Below are positions 25,787 through 34,837 of a stretch of DNA of 64,000 nucleotides, in pieces (within the stretch, counting starts at the first letter, position 1; every line of letters starts with the position of its first letter). Made by a program: the position numbers and the translations under genes. This DNA is from CAYXGZ01 sp964464755 (GTDB lineage: Bacteria > Planctomycetota > MHYJ01 > JACPRB01): NCBI GenBank assembly GCA_964464755.1, contig CAYXGZ010000015.1, forward strand, positions 1-64,000, in the 5' to 3' direction. The notes beneath the pieces were generated by a model. It made no database searches. It saw nothing but the letters and a program-made list of their open reading frames with translations, and had not been told where the DNA came from.

Positions 25787-26353
25787 ATGCGCACGTGGCT
25801 CGTGGCGGCGGGGATCGCTCTCGCGGTGGCGGCGTCGGAACGGCCTCCGGTCCAGGAGGCGGCGGCGACGGGCCGCGTCGAGCGCGGCCGGTACCTGGTG
25901 GCGGTGGCCGGCTGCGGCGACTGCCACACGCCCCTGAAGATGGGGCCCAGGGGCCCGGAGCGGGACGTGGCGCGGCTGCTCTCCGGCCATCCCGAGGGGA
26001 CGAAGCTCGGCGCCGCGCCCCGGACCGCGCCGCCGTGGATGGGCGCCTTCGACGCGACGATGACCGCCTTCGCCGGGCCCTGGGGCACGACCTACGCCAC
26101 GAACCTGACCCCCGACGCCAACACCGGGATCGGGATCTGGACCGAGGAGATGTTCTTCAAGGCGATGCGCGAGGGAAAGCACATGGGCGCGGGCCGCGCG
26201 ATCCTGCCCCCGATGGGCTGGGAGAACCTCCGCGCGATGACCGACGAGGACCTGAAGTCGGTGTTCGCCTACCTCAAGTCGCTTCCGCCGGTCGCGAACC
26301 GCGTCCCCGAGTGGCAGCCGCCCGTCGCGCCCGAGGGCCCGCCGGGGAAGTAG
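25787..26353 (+). CDS. Secreted c-type cytochrome
   Basis: 188 aa with an N-terminal signal peptide (about residues 1-20). The heme-binding CGDCH lies near residue 43, and a probable axial Met is in ILPPMGW. The sequence resembles single-heme class I cytochromes of the diheme-dehydrogenase or gluconate-dehydrogenase type that carry protein electrons in the periplasm. ACCGGAGG precedes the start. It is followed by the TetR gene after a 52-bp gap but has its own promoter. Confidence 0.85.
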   Translation: MRTWLVAAGIALAVAASERPPVQEAAATGRVERGRYLVAVAGCGDCHTPLKMGPRGPERDVARLLSGHPEGTKLGAAPRTAPPWMGAFDATMTAFAGPWGTTYATNLTPDANTGIGIWTEEMFFKAMREGKHMGAGRAILPPMGWENLRAMTDEDLKSVFAYLKSLPPVANRVPEWQPPVAPEGPPGK

Positions 26354-26365
26354 CGCCGCGAACCC

Positions 26366-26395
26366 TTGACGGTTGACCGATCGGTCAAGTAGCCT
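26366..26395 (+). promoter_or_regulatory. TetR operator embedded in the efflux operon promoter
   Basis: TTGACG (26366-26371) and TAGCCT (26390-26395) have an 18-bp spacer. That spacer contains the perfect 16-bp palindrome TTGACCGATCGGTCAA (26373-26388), which includes the ACCG/CGGT half-sites typical of TetR operators. Binding there would block RNA polymerase, so autorepression of the TetR gene and the efflux genes is predicted. Confidence 0.75.
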
Positions 26396-26405
26396 TCCCC
26401 CCCGC

Positions 26406-27035
26406 ATGGGACGCCCCCCGGGGACGAAGGACCGCCTCCTGCAGGCCGCCATCGACCTGCTCTGGGACGAGAGCCTGGCCGACGCCAGCGTCGACGCGAT
26501 CTGCGTCCGCGCCGGGGTCCGCCGGGGCAGCTTCTATCACTTCTTCCGCTCGAAGGAGGACCTGGTCGCCGCGGCCCTCGACGCCAAGTTCGAGGCCATC
26601 CGGCCGGAGCTCGACCGGATCTTCTCGCCCTCGGTCCGCCCCCTCGACCGGCTCCGCGGCTGCCTCGACCTGCTCCTCGAGGACCAGCGCCGCAAGCTGC
26701 AGCAGGTCGGCCGCGTCGTCGGTTGCTGCTACGCCAGCGTCGGCGCCTCCTGCGGGACCGGCGCCCAGGCGATCCAGCGCAAGGCCCAGCAGCTGCTCGA
26801 GATCCAGATGCGCTACCTCGAGACGGCGATCCGCGACGGCCAGGCCGAGGGCTCGATCCCGGCGGGGAAGCCCCGGGCCCTCGCGCAGGCGGTGCACGAC
26901 TACCTCGAAGGCGCCCTCACGGCCGCCCGAATCCAGAACGACCTCAAGCCCATCCGGAACCTGGAGCGCGGCGTGTTCGCGCTGCTCGGGCTCGGACGGC
27001 CGGTCCGCCCGGCCACCTCAAGGAGAGGATCATGA
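26406..27035 (+). CDS. TetR/AcrR-family transcriptional repressor
   Basis: 209 aa. The N-terminal helix-turn-helix has the family pattern RLLQAAIDLLW then ASVDAICVRAGVRRGSFYHFFRSKEDLV. The C-terminal helical domain would bind an inducer. ATG 26406 is chosen because the operator and promoter lie upstream of it. The stop overlaps the next gene's ATG (ATGA), so repressor and efflux pump are translated together. It probably senses a substrate of the pump. Confidence 0.9.
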   Translation: MGRPPGTKDRLLQAAIDLLWDESLADASVDAICVRAGVRRGSFYHFFRSKEDLVAAALDAKFEAIRPELDRIFSPSVRPLDRLRGCLDLLLEDQRRKLQQVGRVVGCCYASVGASCGTGAQAIQRKAQQLLEIQMRYLETAIRDGQAEGSIPAGKPRALAQAVHDYLEGALTAARIQNDLKPIRNLERGVFALLGLGRPVRPATSRRGS

Positions 27036-28138
27036 CCCACGCCCGGCTGTCCCTCGCGGCCCTGCTGCTGCTCGCGGGTTGCGGCAAGCCGCCGCCGCCC
27101 GCGTTCGAGCGGCCGCCCTCGCCGGTCCAGGTCGCCGCCGCGGTCACCCGCGAAGCCCCCCGGTACCTCGACGAGATCGGCCGCTGCGTCGCCCGCGAGC
27201 TCGTCACGATCCGCCCGCAGGTGAGCGGCCGCCTCGTCGCGGTCCACGTCGCCGACGGCGCGGACGTCAAGGCCGGCGCCCCGCTCTTCAGCATCGACTC
27301 CCGCGCCTACCGCGCCCGGCTCGACGCCGCGCAGGCCGGGCTCGGCCAGGCCGAGGCGGCCCGCGACCTCGCGAAGCTCGAGTACGACCGCGCCGCGGGG
27401 CTCGCGGAGTCCATGGCGGTGTCCAAGCAGGACGTCGAGGCGCGCAAGAGCGCCGTCGAGGTCACCAAGGCCCGCGTCGAGGAGAGCCGGGCGGCCGTCG
27501 ACGCCGCGAAGCTCGACCTCGAGTACTGCGAGATCGCCTCGCCCATCGACGGCCGGGCCGGCCACCGCCTCGCGGACGTCGGCAACATCGTCGGGCCCGG
27601 ATCGGCCCTGCTCGTCCTCCAGCGGCTCGACCCGATCTACGCCGACTTCAGCGTCACGGAGAACTCGCTCTCCGACGTGCAGCGCAACCTGGCCCGCGGG
27701 GCGCTCAAGGTCGAGGTCCGCCTCCCCGACGAGGGCGACCGGCCCTGCGCGGGCGAACTCACCTTCGTCGACAACGCCGTGCAGGAGGGGACCGGCCGCG
27801 TGAAGCTCCGCGCCACGGTGCCTAACGCCGAGCGCCGGCTCTGGCCCGGGCGCTTCGTGCGCGTCCGCCTCGTGCTCGAGACCCTCCCCGCGGCCGTCCT
27901 CGTGCCCGCCACCGCCGCCCAGCTCTCCGCGCGCGGGCCGTACGTCTACGTCGTCAAGGAGGACGGCACGGCCGAGCTGCGGCCCGTCGTCCTCGGCCAG
28001 CACCAGGGCGAGCTCGTGGTCGTCGACCGCGGAGTCCAGGCCGGCGAGCGCGTCATCACGAACGGCCACATCGGCGTGATGCCCGGCGGCAAGGTCCGGG
28101 TCGTCGATCCCGCCGCCGCCCCGGGGGCGAAGCCGTGA
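27032..28138 (+). CDS. RND efflux periplasmic adaptor (MFP) lipoprotein
   Basis: 368 aa. The lipoprotein signal ends in LLAGC (Cys near 17). Next come a lipoyl half (RPQVSGRLVAVHVADGADVKAG), a coiled-coil hairpin (about 92-150), the second lipoyl half and beta-barrel domains, as in AcrA/MdtA. It links the inner-membrane pump to the outer-membrane channel. ATG 27032 has AGGAGAGG upstream and overlaps the tetR stop by 4 bp. Its own stop overlaps the pump start. Confidence 0.93.
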   Translation: MTHARLSLAALLLLAGCGKPPPPAFERPPSPVQVAAAVTREAPRYLDEIGRCVARELVTIRPQVSGRLVAVHVADGADVKAGAPLFSIDSRAYRARLDAAQAGLGQAEAARDLAKLEYDRAAGLAESMAVSKQDVEARKSAVEVTKARVEESRAAVDAAKLDLEYCEIASPIDGRAGHRLADVGNIVGPGSALLVLQRLDPIYADFSVTENSLSDVQRNLARGALKVEVRLPDEGDRPCAGELTFVDNAVQEGTGRVKLRATVPNAERRLWPGRFVRVRLVLETLPAAVLVPATAAQLSARGPYVYVVKEDGTAELRPVVLGQHQGELVVVDRGVQAGERVITNGHIGVMPGGKVRVVDPAAAPGAKP

Positions 28139-31100
28139 ACCTCTCCGAGCCCTTCATCCGCCGGCCCGTGATGACGACGGTCATCACGGTCTCGACGATC
28201 CTCTTCGGCGCGATCTGCTACCTCGGCCTGCCGGTCAACGACCTCCCGGCAGTCGACTACCCGGTCATCCAGGTGCAGGCCGCCTACCCGGGCGCCAGCC
28301 CCGACACGATGGCGAACAACGTCGCCACGCCGCTGGAGCGGCAGTTCATGCAGATCAACGGCCTGGAGCTCGTCACCTCGCGCAGCACCCAGGGCAACAC
28401 GACGCTCACGCTGCAGTTCGCGCTCGAGAAGAGCATCGACGCGGCCGCCATCGACGTGCAGACGGCGATCTCCCGCGCGACGGCCGCGCTGCCCTCGGAC
28501 ATGCCGTCGGCGCCGACGTTCACGAAGACGAACCCGAACGACCGGCCGATCATGTACATCGCGCTGACGAGCGACACCGTCACGTCCGGCCGCCTCTACG
28601 ACTTCGCCAGCACCCAGCTCGGCCAGCGCATCAGCATCCTGCCGGGCGTCAGCCGCGTGGACGTCTTCGGCACGAAGTCCGCCGTGCGCATCAAGGTCGA
28701 CCCCTCCGCGCTCGCCTCGCGCGGGATGACCGTCGACGACGTCGCCGCCGCGGTCCGCGCCGGCACGAGCACCGTCGGCGCCGGCCAGTTCGAGGGCCCC
28801 TCGGGCTCGATGCTCCTCCAGCCCCGCGGCCAGCTCGAGGGCGCCGACGCCTACCGGGCCCTCGTCGTCGCCTACCGGGATGGCACGGCCGTCCACCTCG
28901 GCGACGTCGCCCGCGTGGTCGACTCCGTCCAGGACGAGCGCATGAGCATGCACTTCTGGGTCCGCGGCTACGAGGTCCCCTCGGCCACGGTCGTCGCGGC
29001 CGTGAACCGGCAGGCCGGCGCGAACGCCGTCGCGGTGGCGCGCTCCGTCCGCGAGCTGATCCCCGTGATCGCCGCGGAACTGCCCGGCTCGGTGCGCATC
29101 ACGCCGATCTACGACCGCTCGATGACGATCGTGCGCTCCGTGCTCGACGTGCAGGAGACGCTGCTGATCGCCTTCGTCCTCGTCGTGCTCGTCATCTTCG
29201 CGTTCCTGGGCCGGGCCACGGACACGCTGATCCCCGTCGTGGCCCTGCCCCTGTCGCTGCTCCTCACGTTCATCGCGATGAAGCTGCTCGGCTACAGCCT
29301 CGACAACCTCTCGCTCATGGCGCTGACGCTCGCGATCGGCTTCCTCGTCGACGACGCGATCGTCTTCCTCGAGAACACGGTGCGCCGCATGGAGCGCGGC
29401 GAGCGGGCCCTCGACGCGACGCTGAACGGCGCCAAGGAGATCAGCTTCACGATCCTCTCGATGACCGTCTCGCTGGCGGCCGTGTTCCTGCCCCTCGTGC
29501 TCATGTCGGGCCAGGTCGGCCGCATCTTCCGCGAGTTCGCCGTCACCATCGTCGTGTCGATCCTCGCGTCGGGCCTCGTCTCGCTGACCCTGACGCCGCT
29601 GATGTGCGCGCGGCTGCTCAAGGACCGCGGGCACGGCGTCGCGAAGACCTGGATGGAGCGGGTGATCGGCGCGGTGGAGAAGCGGGTGCTCGGACTCTAC
29701 GGCGCGTCGCTGGGCTGGTTCCTGCGACGGCGCTGGATCTCGGCGCTGACCTGGGCGGCCTGCCTCGCGGGCACGATCTGGCTGCTCGTGATCGTCCCCA
29801 AGGCCTTCCTGCCCGTCGGCGACAGCAGCGTGGTCTTCGGCGTCTTCATGGGCCGCGAGGGCGTGTCGCCCGTCCAGATGCAGGCGATCCAGGCCCACGT
29901 GGACTCGACGCTGCACTCCGACCCGAACGTCGTGACCTGCTTCACGGTGACGGGCGGCGGGGCCTTCCTCGCCTCGAACCAGGGCATCACGTTCACCTTC
30001 CTCCGGCCGCCCGGAGAGCGGCCGCCCATCGACGCCGCGGCGGGCATGCTCATGGGCAAGCTGAACTCCGCGCCGGGCACCTTCGCCTTCCTGCGGCCGT
30101 TCCCGGTGCTCGAGATCAGCACGGGCGCGGTGAGCACGAACCAGGGCCAGTACGCCTACGCGGTCTCGGGCGTGAACCCGGACCAGGTCTACGCGGCCGC
30201 GGGCCAGCTGATGGGCAAGCTCCGCGAGTACCCGGGCTTCGCCACGATCTCGTGGGACTACTTCGCCAATACGCCCGGGCTGGACATCGAGCTGCGCCGC
30301 GAGCAGGCCCGGGCCAGCGGGGTCTCCGAGGCGCGGATCCTCGCGCTGCTGCGGACCGCCTACGCGCAGAACTACGTCTATCTCACGAAGAAGCCCGAGG
30401 ACCAGTACCAGGTCATCCTCGAGGTGGACGACGCGGCGCGCTCGTCCCCGTCGGACCTCGGGCTGCTCTACATCAAGTCGGACGACGGCCAGAACCTGGT
30501 GCCGCTCTCGGCCCTGGTGACCTGGAAGCCGTCGGTGGGTCCGCAGGCCGTGAACCACATCAACCAGTTCACGGGCGTGACGCTGTTCTTCAACCTCAAG
30601 CCGGGCGTGCCGCTCGGCGACGCCACGGCGGCGATCGAGAAGGCGGCGGCGGAGGTCGTGCCCCCCGGGGTGCGCTCGGGCCTGCAGGGCGAGGCGCTCA
30701 CGTTCCAGGACACGATCCGGGACCTCGTGCTGCTGATGATCCTCGCGGTCTTCGTGATGTACGTGATCCTCGCGATCCTCTACGAGAGCTTCGTGCACCC
30801 GCTGACGGTGCTCTCGACGCTGCCGCCGGCGCTGGTCGGGGGGCTGCTGACGCTGCACCTCGCGGGCGAGGAGGCGACGCTCTACGCGTTCGTCGGGCTC
30901 TTCATGCTGATGGGCATCGTGAAGAAGAACGGCATCCTGATCGTGGACTTCGCGCGGCAGCGGCGCGAGGCGGGGGCGCCGGCGCTCGAGGCGGTGCGCG
31001 AGGCGAGCCTCGACCGCTTCCGGCCGATCCTGATGACGACGCTGGCCGCGGTGGTCGGCGCGGTGCCGATCGCGCTGGGCTTCGGGGCGGACGGCGCGTC

Positions 31101-31254
31101 GCGGCGGCCGCTGGGCCTGGTGATCGTTGGCGGCCTGCTCGTCTCGCAGCTCATCACGCTCTACGTCACGCCGGTGATCTATCTCTACCTGGAGTCCTTC
31201 CAGGAGCGCGTGTTCGGCCGCCGGGCCCGCGCGGAGGAGGCCCCCCATGCGTAG
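28135..31254 (+). CDS. RND-family multidrug efflux pump (AcrB/MdtB-like)
   Basis: 1039 aa, the normal length for HAE1 proton-driven pumps. The N-terminus (EPFIRRPVMTTVITVSTILFG) and the transmembrane motif GFLVDDAIVFLENTVRRME, which includes the proton-relay aspartates, are typical. There are twelve predicted helices and two large periplasmic loops. The GTG start overlaps the adaptor stop by 4 bp. The C-terminus runs 8 bp into the outer-membrane gene, completing a tripartite operon. Confidence 0.95.
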   Translation: MNLSEPFIRRPVMTTVITVSTILFGAICYLGLPVNDLPAVDYPVIQVQAAYPGASPDTMANNVATPLERQFMQINGLELVTSRSTQGNTTLTLQFALEKSIDAAAIDVQTAISRATAALPSDMPSAPTFTKTNPNDRPIMYIALTSDTVTSGRLYDFASTQLGQRISILPGVSRVDVFGTKSAVRIKVDPSALASRGMTVDDVAAAVRAGTSTVGAGQFEGPSGSMLLQPRGQLEGADAYRALVVAYRDGTAVHLGDVARVVDSVQDERMSMHFWVRGYEVPSATVVAAVNRQAGANAVAVARSVRELIPVIAAELPGSVRITPIYDRSMTIVRSVLDVQETLLIAFVLVVLVIFAFLGRATDTLIPVVALPLSLLLTFIAMKLLGYSLDNLSLMALTLAIGFLVDDAIVFLENTVRRMERGERALDATLNGAKEISFTILSMTVSLAAVFLPLVLMSGQVGRIFREFAVTIVVSILASGLVSLTLTPLMCARLLKDRGHGVAKTWMERVIGAVEKRVLGLYGASLGWFLRRRWISALTWAACLAGTIWLLVIVPKAFLPVGDSSVVFGVFMGREGVSPVQMQAIQAHVDSTLHSDPNVVTCFTVTGGGAFLASNQGITFTFLRPPGERPPIDAAAGMLMGKLNSAPGTFAFLRPFPVLEISTGAVSTNQGQYAYAVSGVNPDQVYAAAGQLMGKLREYPGFATISWDYFANTPGLDIELRREQARASGVSEARILALLRTAYAQNYVYLTKKPEDQYQVILEVDDAARSSPSDLGLLYIKSDDGQNLVPLSALVTWKPSVGPQAVNHINQFTGVTLFFNLKPGVPLGDATAAIEKAAAEVVPPGVRSGLQGEALTFQDTIRDLVLLMILAVFVMYVILAILYESFVHPLTVLSTLPPALVGGLLTLHLAGEEATLYAFVGLFMLMGIVKKNGILIVDFARQRREAGAPALEAVREASLDRFRPILMTTLAAVVGAVPIALGFGADGASRRPLGLVIVGGLLVSQLITLYVTPVIYLYLESFQERVFGRRARAEEAPHA

Positions 31255-32629
31255 GCTGCTCGTCGTCGCGGCGGCGCTGCTCGCGGGCTGCCGGGTCGGT
31301 CCGGACTACGAGGCGCCGAAGCTGGAGGCGCCGGGGGCTTGGAGCTCGGGCGCGTCGGGCGACGTGGCGCTCCGCTGGTGGACGCTGTTCAAGGACCCGG
31401 TGCTCGACTCGCTGGTGGCCCGGGCGGTCGCGGCGAATCCCGAGCTGAGGATGGCGCAGGCGAGGACTCGCGAGGCGCGGGCGCTGGCGGTCGCGGCGCG
31501 CGGGGCGTCGTGGCCGGAGGTGGAGGCGGGGGCGGGGGTGACGCGGAGCCGGTCGAGCGGGAACGGGATGCAGCCCGACATGGGGCAGGACCTGGAGCGG
31601 ACGCTGTACCGCGCGGGCTTCGACGCGTCGTGGGAGCTCGACTTCTTCGGCGGCAACCGGCGCTCGGTCGAGGCCGCTGAGGCGGACGTCGAGGCGGCGG
31701 AGGAGGAGGGGAGGAGCGTGCTCGTCTCGCTGCTGGGCGAGGTGGCGCGGAACTACGTCGAGCTGCGCGGCGCGGCGGCGCGGGTCGCGGTGCTCGGGGA
31801 GAACCTGCGCTCGGCGCGGGAGTCGCTGGAGCTGACGCGGAGGCGGGTCGCGGGCGGGCTGGGGACGAGCCTGGACGTGGCGCGCTCGGAGGCGCTGCTG
31901 GCGCAGACGGAGGCGGACCTGCCGGCGGTCGAGGCGGAGCGGCGGCGGGCGCTGCACCGGCTCGGGGTGCTGCTGGGGCGGGATCCGGTCGCGCTGTCGG
32001 AGGAGTTGAAGGGGGCGGCGCCGGTGCCGGCGGCCCCGGAGCGGATCGGGGTGGGGCTGCCGTCGGAGCTGTTGTCGCGGCGGCCGGACGTGCGTCGCGC
32101 GGAGCGGCGGCTGGCGGCGGCGACGGCGCGGGTGGGCGCGGCGACGGCGGAGCTCTACCCGAAGTTCTCGCTGCTGGGGGCGTTCGGGCTGGAGAGCGTG
32201 GACGCGTCGGACCTCCTCAAGGGGGCGAGCCGGTTCTGGTCGATCGGGCCGGCGCTGCGGCTGCCGCTGTACCGGGGCGGGCGCTCGAAGGCCGGGGTGG
32301 AGGTCGCGGAGGCGCGAGTGGCCGAGGCGAGGGCGGGTTACGAGCAGGCCTTCCTCGGGGCGCTGGAGGAGGTCGAGAACGCGCTGGTGGGTTGGGCGCG
32401 CGAGGTGGAGCGGCGCCGCTCGCTGGCGAGCGCGGTGGAGGCGAATCGGCGGGCGGTGGAGCTTTCGCGGGAGCTGCTCGCGAAGGGCCTGGTGAGCTCG
32501 CTGGACGTGCTCGAGGCGGAGCGGCAGCTGTACGCGACGCAGGACTTGGCGGCGCGCAGCCAGGCGGCGGTCTCGTCGCAGGCGGTGGCGCTCTACAAGG
32601 CGCTGGGCGGAGGGTGGGAGGAGAAGTAG
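31247..32629 (+). CDS. Outer-membrane efflux lipoprotein (NodT/OprM family)
   Basis: 460 aa. The lipobox LLAGC lies near residue 15, followed by the family entry segment VGPDYEAP, alpha-helical hairpins and the repeat motif LLSRRPDVRRAERRLAAA. It forms the TolC-like exit duct of the RND pump encoded directly upstream. It overlaps the pump gene by 8 bp. Confidence 0.93.
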   Translation: MRRLLVVAAALLAGCRVGPDYEAPKLEAPGAWSSGASGDVALRWWTLFKDPVLDSLVARAVAANPELRMAQARTREARALAVAARGASWPEVEAGAGVTRSRSSGNGMQPDMGQDLERTLYRAGFDASWELDFFGGNRRSVEAAEADVEAAEEEGRSVLVSLLGEVARNYVELRGAAARVAVLGENLRSARESLELTRRRVAGGLGTSLDVARSEALLAQTEADLPAVEAERRRALHRLGVLLGRDPVALSEELKGAAPVPAAPERIGVGLPSELLSRRPDVRRAERRLAAATARVGAATAELYPKFSLLGAFGLESVDASDLLKGASRFWSIGPALRLPLYRGGRSKAGVEVAEARVAEARAGYEQAFLGALEEVENALVGWAREVERRRSLASAVEANRRAVELSRELLAKGLVSSLDVLEAERQLYATQDLAARSQAAVSSQAVALYKALGGGWEEK

Positions 32630-32642
32630 GGGGCGCTGCTGC

Positions 32643-33371
32643 CTAGCAGCCGTGCATGCTGTATCCCACGGCATTGGGATTGAGGGGGTAATCCCCGGCG
32701 TCCATGTTCGACTCGCCGGACTCTTGGATTCTTGTCGAGCTGCCCGAAGGGCCTCCTTCGTACTCGCAGCGATACCGCGGCGAGAGGGTCAGGTGGCGAA
32801 TCGAGCCGTCCTGATTGTAGATGCACGCGAGCGCCCCGGACCAGCGCCGGCTGGTCGGGTAGCAGGCGACGGCAAATCGCTCGAGGTTATGGCATCGGCG
32901 GTAATGGGGCGACGGATCCGTGTCCTCCCGGAGCGGAGGAGTGGAGATCCCGTCGGAGCCGGCGGCCCGGTACAAGTACCCATCCAGCGGCTGGTAGCGG
33001 GCGAAGGGACGATCCGGTCCGACGAGTCCCGTCGAGTACTCGGCCAAGCCTATCGACGCCGCGCCATCGGCGGCCGCCAGGGCCGGGTCGATCAGGGCGA
33101 TGCCCCGGTCCCCCAGCGAACCGTCGGGCCGCAGCGGGCGGATGATGCAGAGTCCCGCGATGTCCGCGGTCCAGAAGTCGTTCTTCCCGTTGCCATCGCT
33201 GTCGTTGGAGCGGAAATCCGCCTGGGCCCGGCCGATCTCCCGCATTCGACCTTCGAGCTTCCTCTCGTTGGAGGTCCGGCGGGATTTCAGGTACTCGGGA
33301 AAGGCGATCGCGATGCCGACGAGCAGCACTCCGACGACGATGACCAGTTCCGGCCAGGTTCGGAGTTTCAT
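32643..33371 (-). CDS. Pseudopilin-like protein of planctomycete type
   Basis: 242 aa with one N-terminal helix (ELVIVVGVLLVGIAIAFPEYLKSR) and then the segment ADFRSNDSDGNGKNDFWTADIAGL. Variants of that segment are common in planctomycete pseudopilin-like/DUF2950-type proteins. A classical Gly-Phe-Thr cleavage motif is absent. ATG 33371 has GGAG six bases upstream; ATG 33383 is an alternative adding four residues. Function is unknown. It is convergent with the efflux operon. Confidence 0.7.
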   Translation of the reverse strand: MKLRTWPELVIVVGVLLVGIAIAFPEYLKSRRTSNERKLEGRMREIGRAQADFRSNDSDGNGKNDFWTADIAGLCIIRPLRPDGSLGDRGIALIDPALAAADGAASIGLAEYSTGLVGPDRPFARYQPLDGYLYRAAGSDGISTPPLREDTDPSPHYRRCHNLERFAVACYPTSRRWSGALACIYNQDGSIRHLTLSPRYRCEYEGGPSGSSTRIQESGESNMDAGDYPLNPNAVGYSMHGC

Positions 33372-33418
33372 CGAGTACTCCATAGGGCCCTCTGGCCTTC
33401 GGGCTGTCCTCTTGGACT

Positions 33419-33494
33419 TGGTACCCCCAACGGGATTCGAACCCGTGCTGCAGGCTTGAAAAGCCTGTGTCCTAGGCCTCTAGACGATGGGGGC
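33419..33494 (-). tRNA. tRNA-Glu (TTC)
   Basis: On the minus strand GCCCCCA pairs with TGGGGGT, followed by discriminator A and encoded CCA. The anticodon arm CAGGC/GCCTG encloses TTTTCAA with anticodon TTC. The T arm is CGGG TTCGAAT CCCG. 76 nt in total. Confidence 0.96.
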
Positions 33495-33641
33495 GACCGG
33501 TCGAGAGCGTAACCCGACCCCGCCGGGCGCGCAAGGGGGCCCGCCGCGCGGGGTTTTCGGGGTCGACGGGGTCAAATTCCGCGCCCGGCACCGCCCTCTC
33601 GGGAAGCTCCCCTTGGCCCGCGCTTTGCGCCTCCTTGGGCC

Positions 33642-34757
33642 ATGGTCCGGGCCCGGGTCCTGATCCTCGGCGGCGGCGTCGGCGGCACCCTCGCCGCCAA
33701 CCGGCTCGCCCGCACCTGCCCGGGCGCCGACATCACCCTCGCCGACTCCCACGGCGACCACATCTTCCAGCCCGGCATCCTCAAGGTCCCCTTCGGCGCC
33801 GATCCCTCCTCGCTCAGCCGCCCCCTCGAGGACCTCCTCCGCCCCGAGATCCGCCTCATCGTCGCCCGCGCCCAGGTCGTCGATCCGGAGCGCCGCGAGG
33901 TCCGCTTCGAGTCCGGCCGCGTCGAGCCCTGGGACTGGCTGCTCGTCGCCCCCGGCGCCCGCCTCGACCACTCCGCCTTCCCCGGCGCCAAGGACGTCGC
34001 CCACCACTTCCACTGCCGGCGCGGCGCGATCCGCCTCCGCGAGGCCCTCGACGCCTTCCGCGGCGGACGCATCGTCGTCGGCGCCGCGTCGCTGCCGATG
34101 AAGTGCCCGCCCGCCCCCGCCGAGTTCGCCCTCCGCCTCGACCGCCTCCTGCGCTCCCGCGGCCTCCGCCGCCGCACGCTGCTCACCTACGCCTACCCCG
34201 CGGCCGACGTGCTGCCGGGGGCCAACGAGTCCGCCATGATGCGCCCCCTCCTCGAGGAGCGCGGCATCCGCATCGAGGCCGCCTTCACCGAGCCGAGGAT
34301 CGACCCCGCGCGCCGCGTCCTCGAGTCCCACGGCCGCGAGCTCCCCTTCGACCTCGCCGTCTACACCCCGCCGCACACCTCGGCCACCTTCGTGAAGTCG
34401 CTGCCCTGGATCGACCCCGAGGGCTGGATCCGCACCGACGCCCGCACGCTCCGCGTCGCCGACCGCGTCTACGCGGTGGGGGACGCCACGAACCTGCCCC
34501 GCCCGAAGTACGGCGCCGCGACGCACTTCCAGGCCCTCGCCGCCGCCGCCAACATCGCCGCGGAGATCGAGGGCGGCGCCCCGTCCGGGCGCTACGACGG
34601 CCGCGTGCTCACCTTCGTCGCCACCGGCCGCGGCAAGGCTTCCCGCCTCGAGCAGTCCTACCTCGAGACCGAGTCGGCCAAGCCCCCCTCGATCCTCTCC
34701 TGGCTCCAACTCGCCGCCTTCGCCCGCTTCTACTTCCGCTTCCTCCGCTCGGCGTAG
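33642..34757 (+). CDS. FAD/NAD(P)-dependent oxidoreductase (sulfide:quinone reductase-like)
   Basis: 371 aa. The N-terminal dinucleotide-binding motif is LILGGGVGGTLAANRL. The central segment MKCPPAPAEFAL matches the position of a redox cysteine in SQR/flavocytochrome-c sulfide dehydrogenase proteins. The C-terminal FAD site is VYAVGDATN. The protein ends in an amphipathic segment (WLQLAAFARFYFRFL) that could attach to the membrane, as in SQR. Only one candidate redox Cys is evident, so sulfide as substrate is uncertain. Confidence 0.8.
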   Translation: MVRARVLILGGGVGGTLAANRLARTCPGADITLADSHGDHIFQPGILKVPFGADPSSLSRPLEDLLRPEIRLIVARAQVVDPERREVRFESGRVEPWDWLLVAPGARLDHSAFPGAKDVAHHFHCRRGAIRLREALDAFRGGRIVVGAASLPMKCPPAPAEFALRLDRLLRSRGLRRRTLLTYAYPAADVLPGANESAMMRPLLEERGIRIEAAFTEPRIDPARRVLESHGRELPFDLAVYTPPHTSATFVKSLPWIDPEGWIRTDARTLRVADRVYAVGDATNLPRPKYGAATHFQALAAAANIAAEIEGGAPSGRYDGRVLTFVATGRGKASRLEQSYLETESAKPPSILSWLQLAAFARFYFRFLRSA

Positions 34758-34837
34758 CTGTAAGTGACTGCGGTCTAATCACATCTGTAATAGTCGATTT
34801 CCTGTCGCGCCCGCCTCCCGATGGGGAAGGTGGGGGT

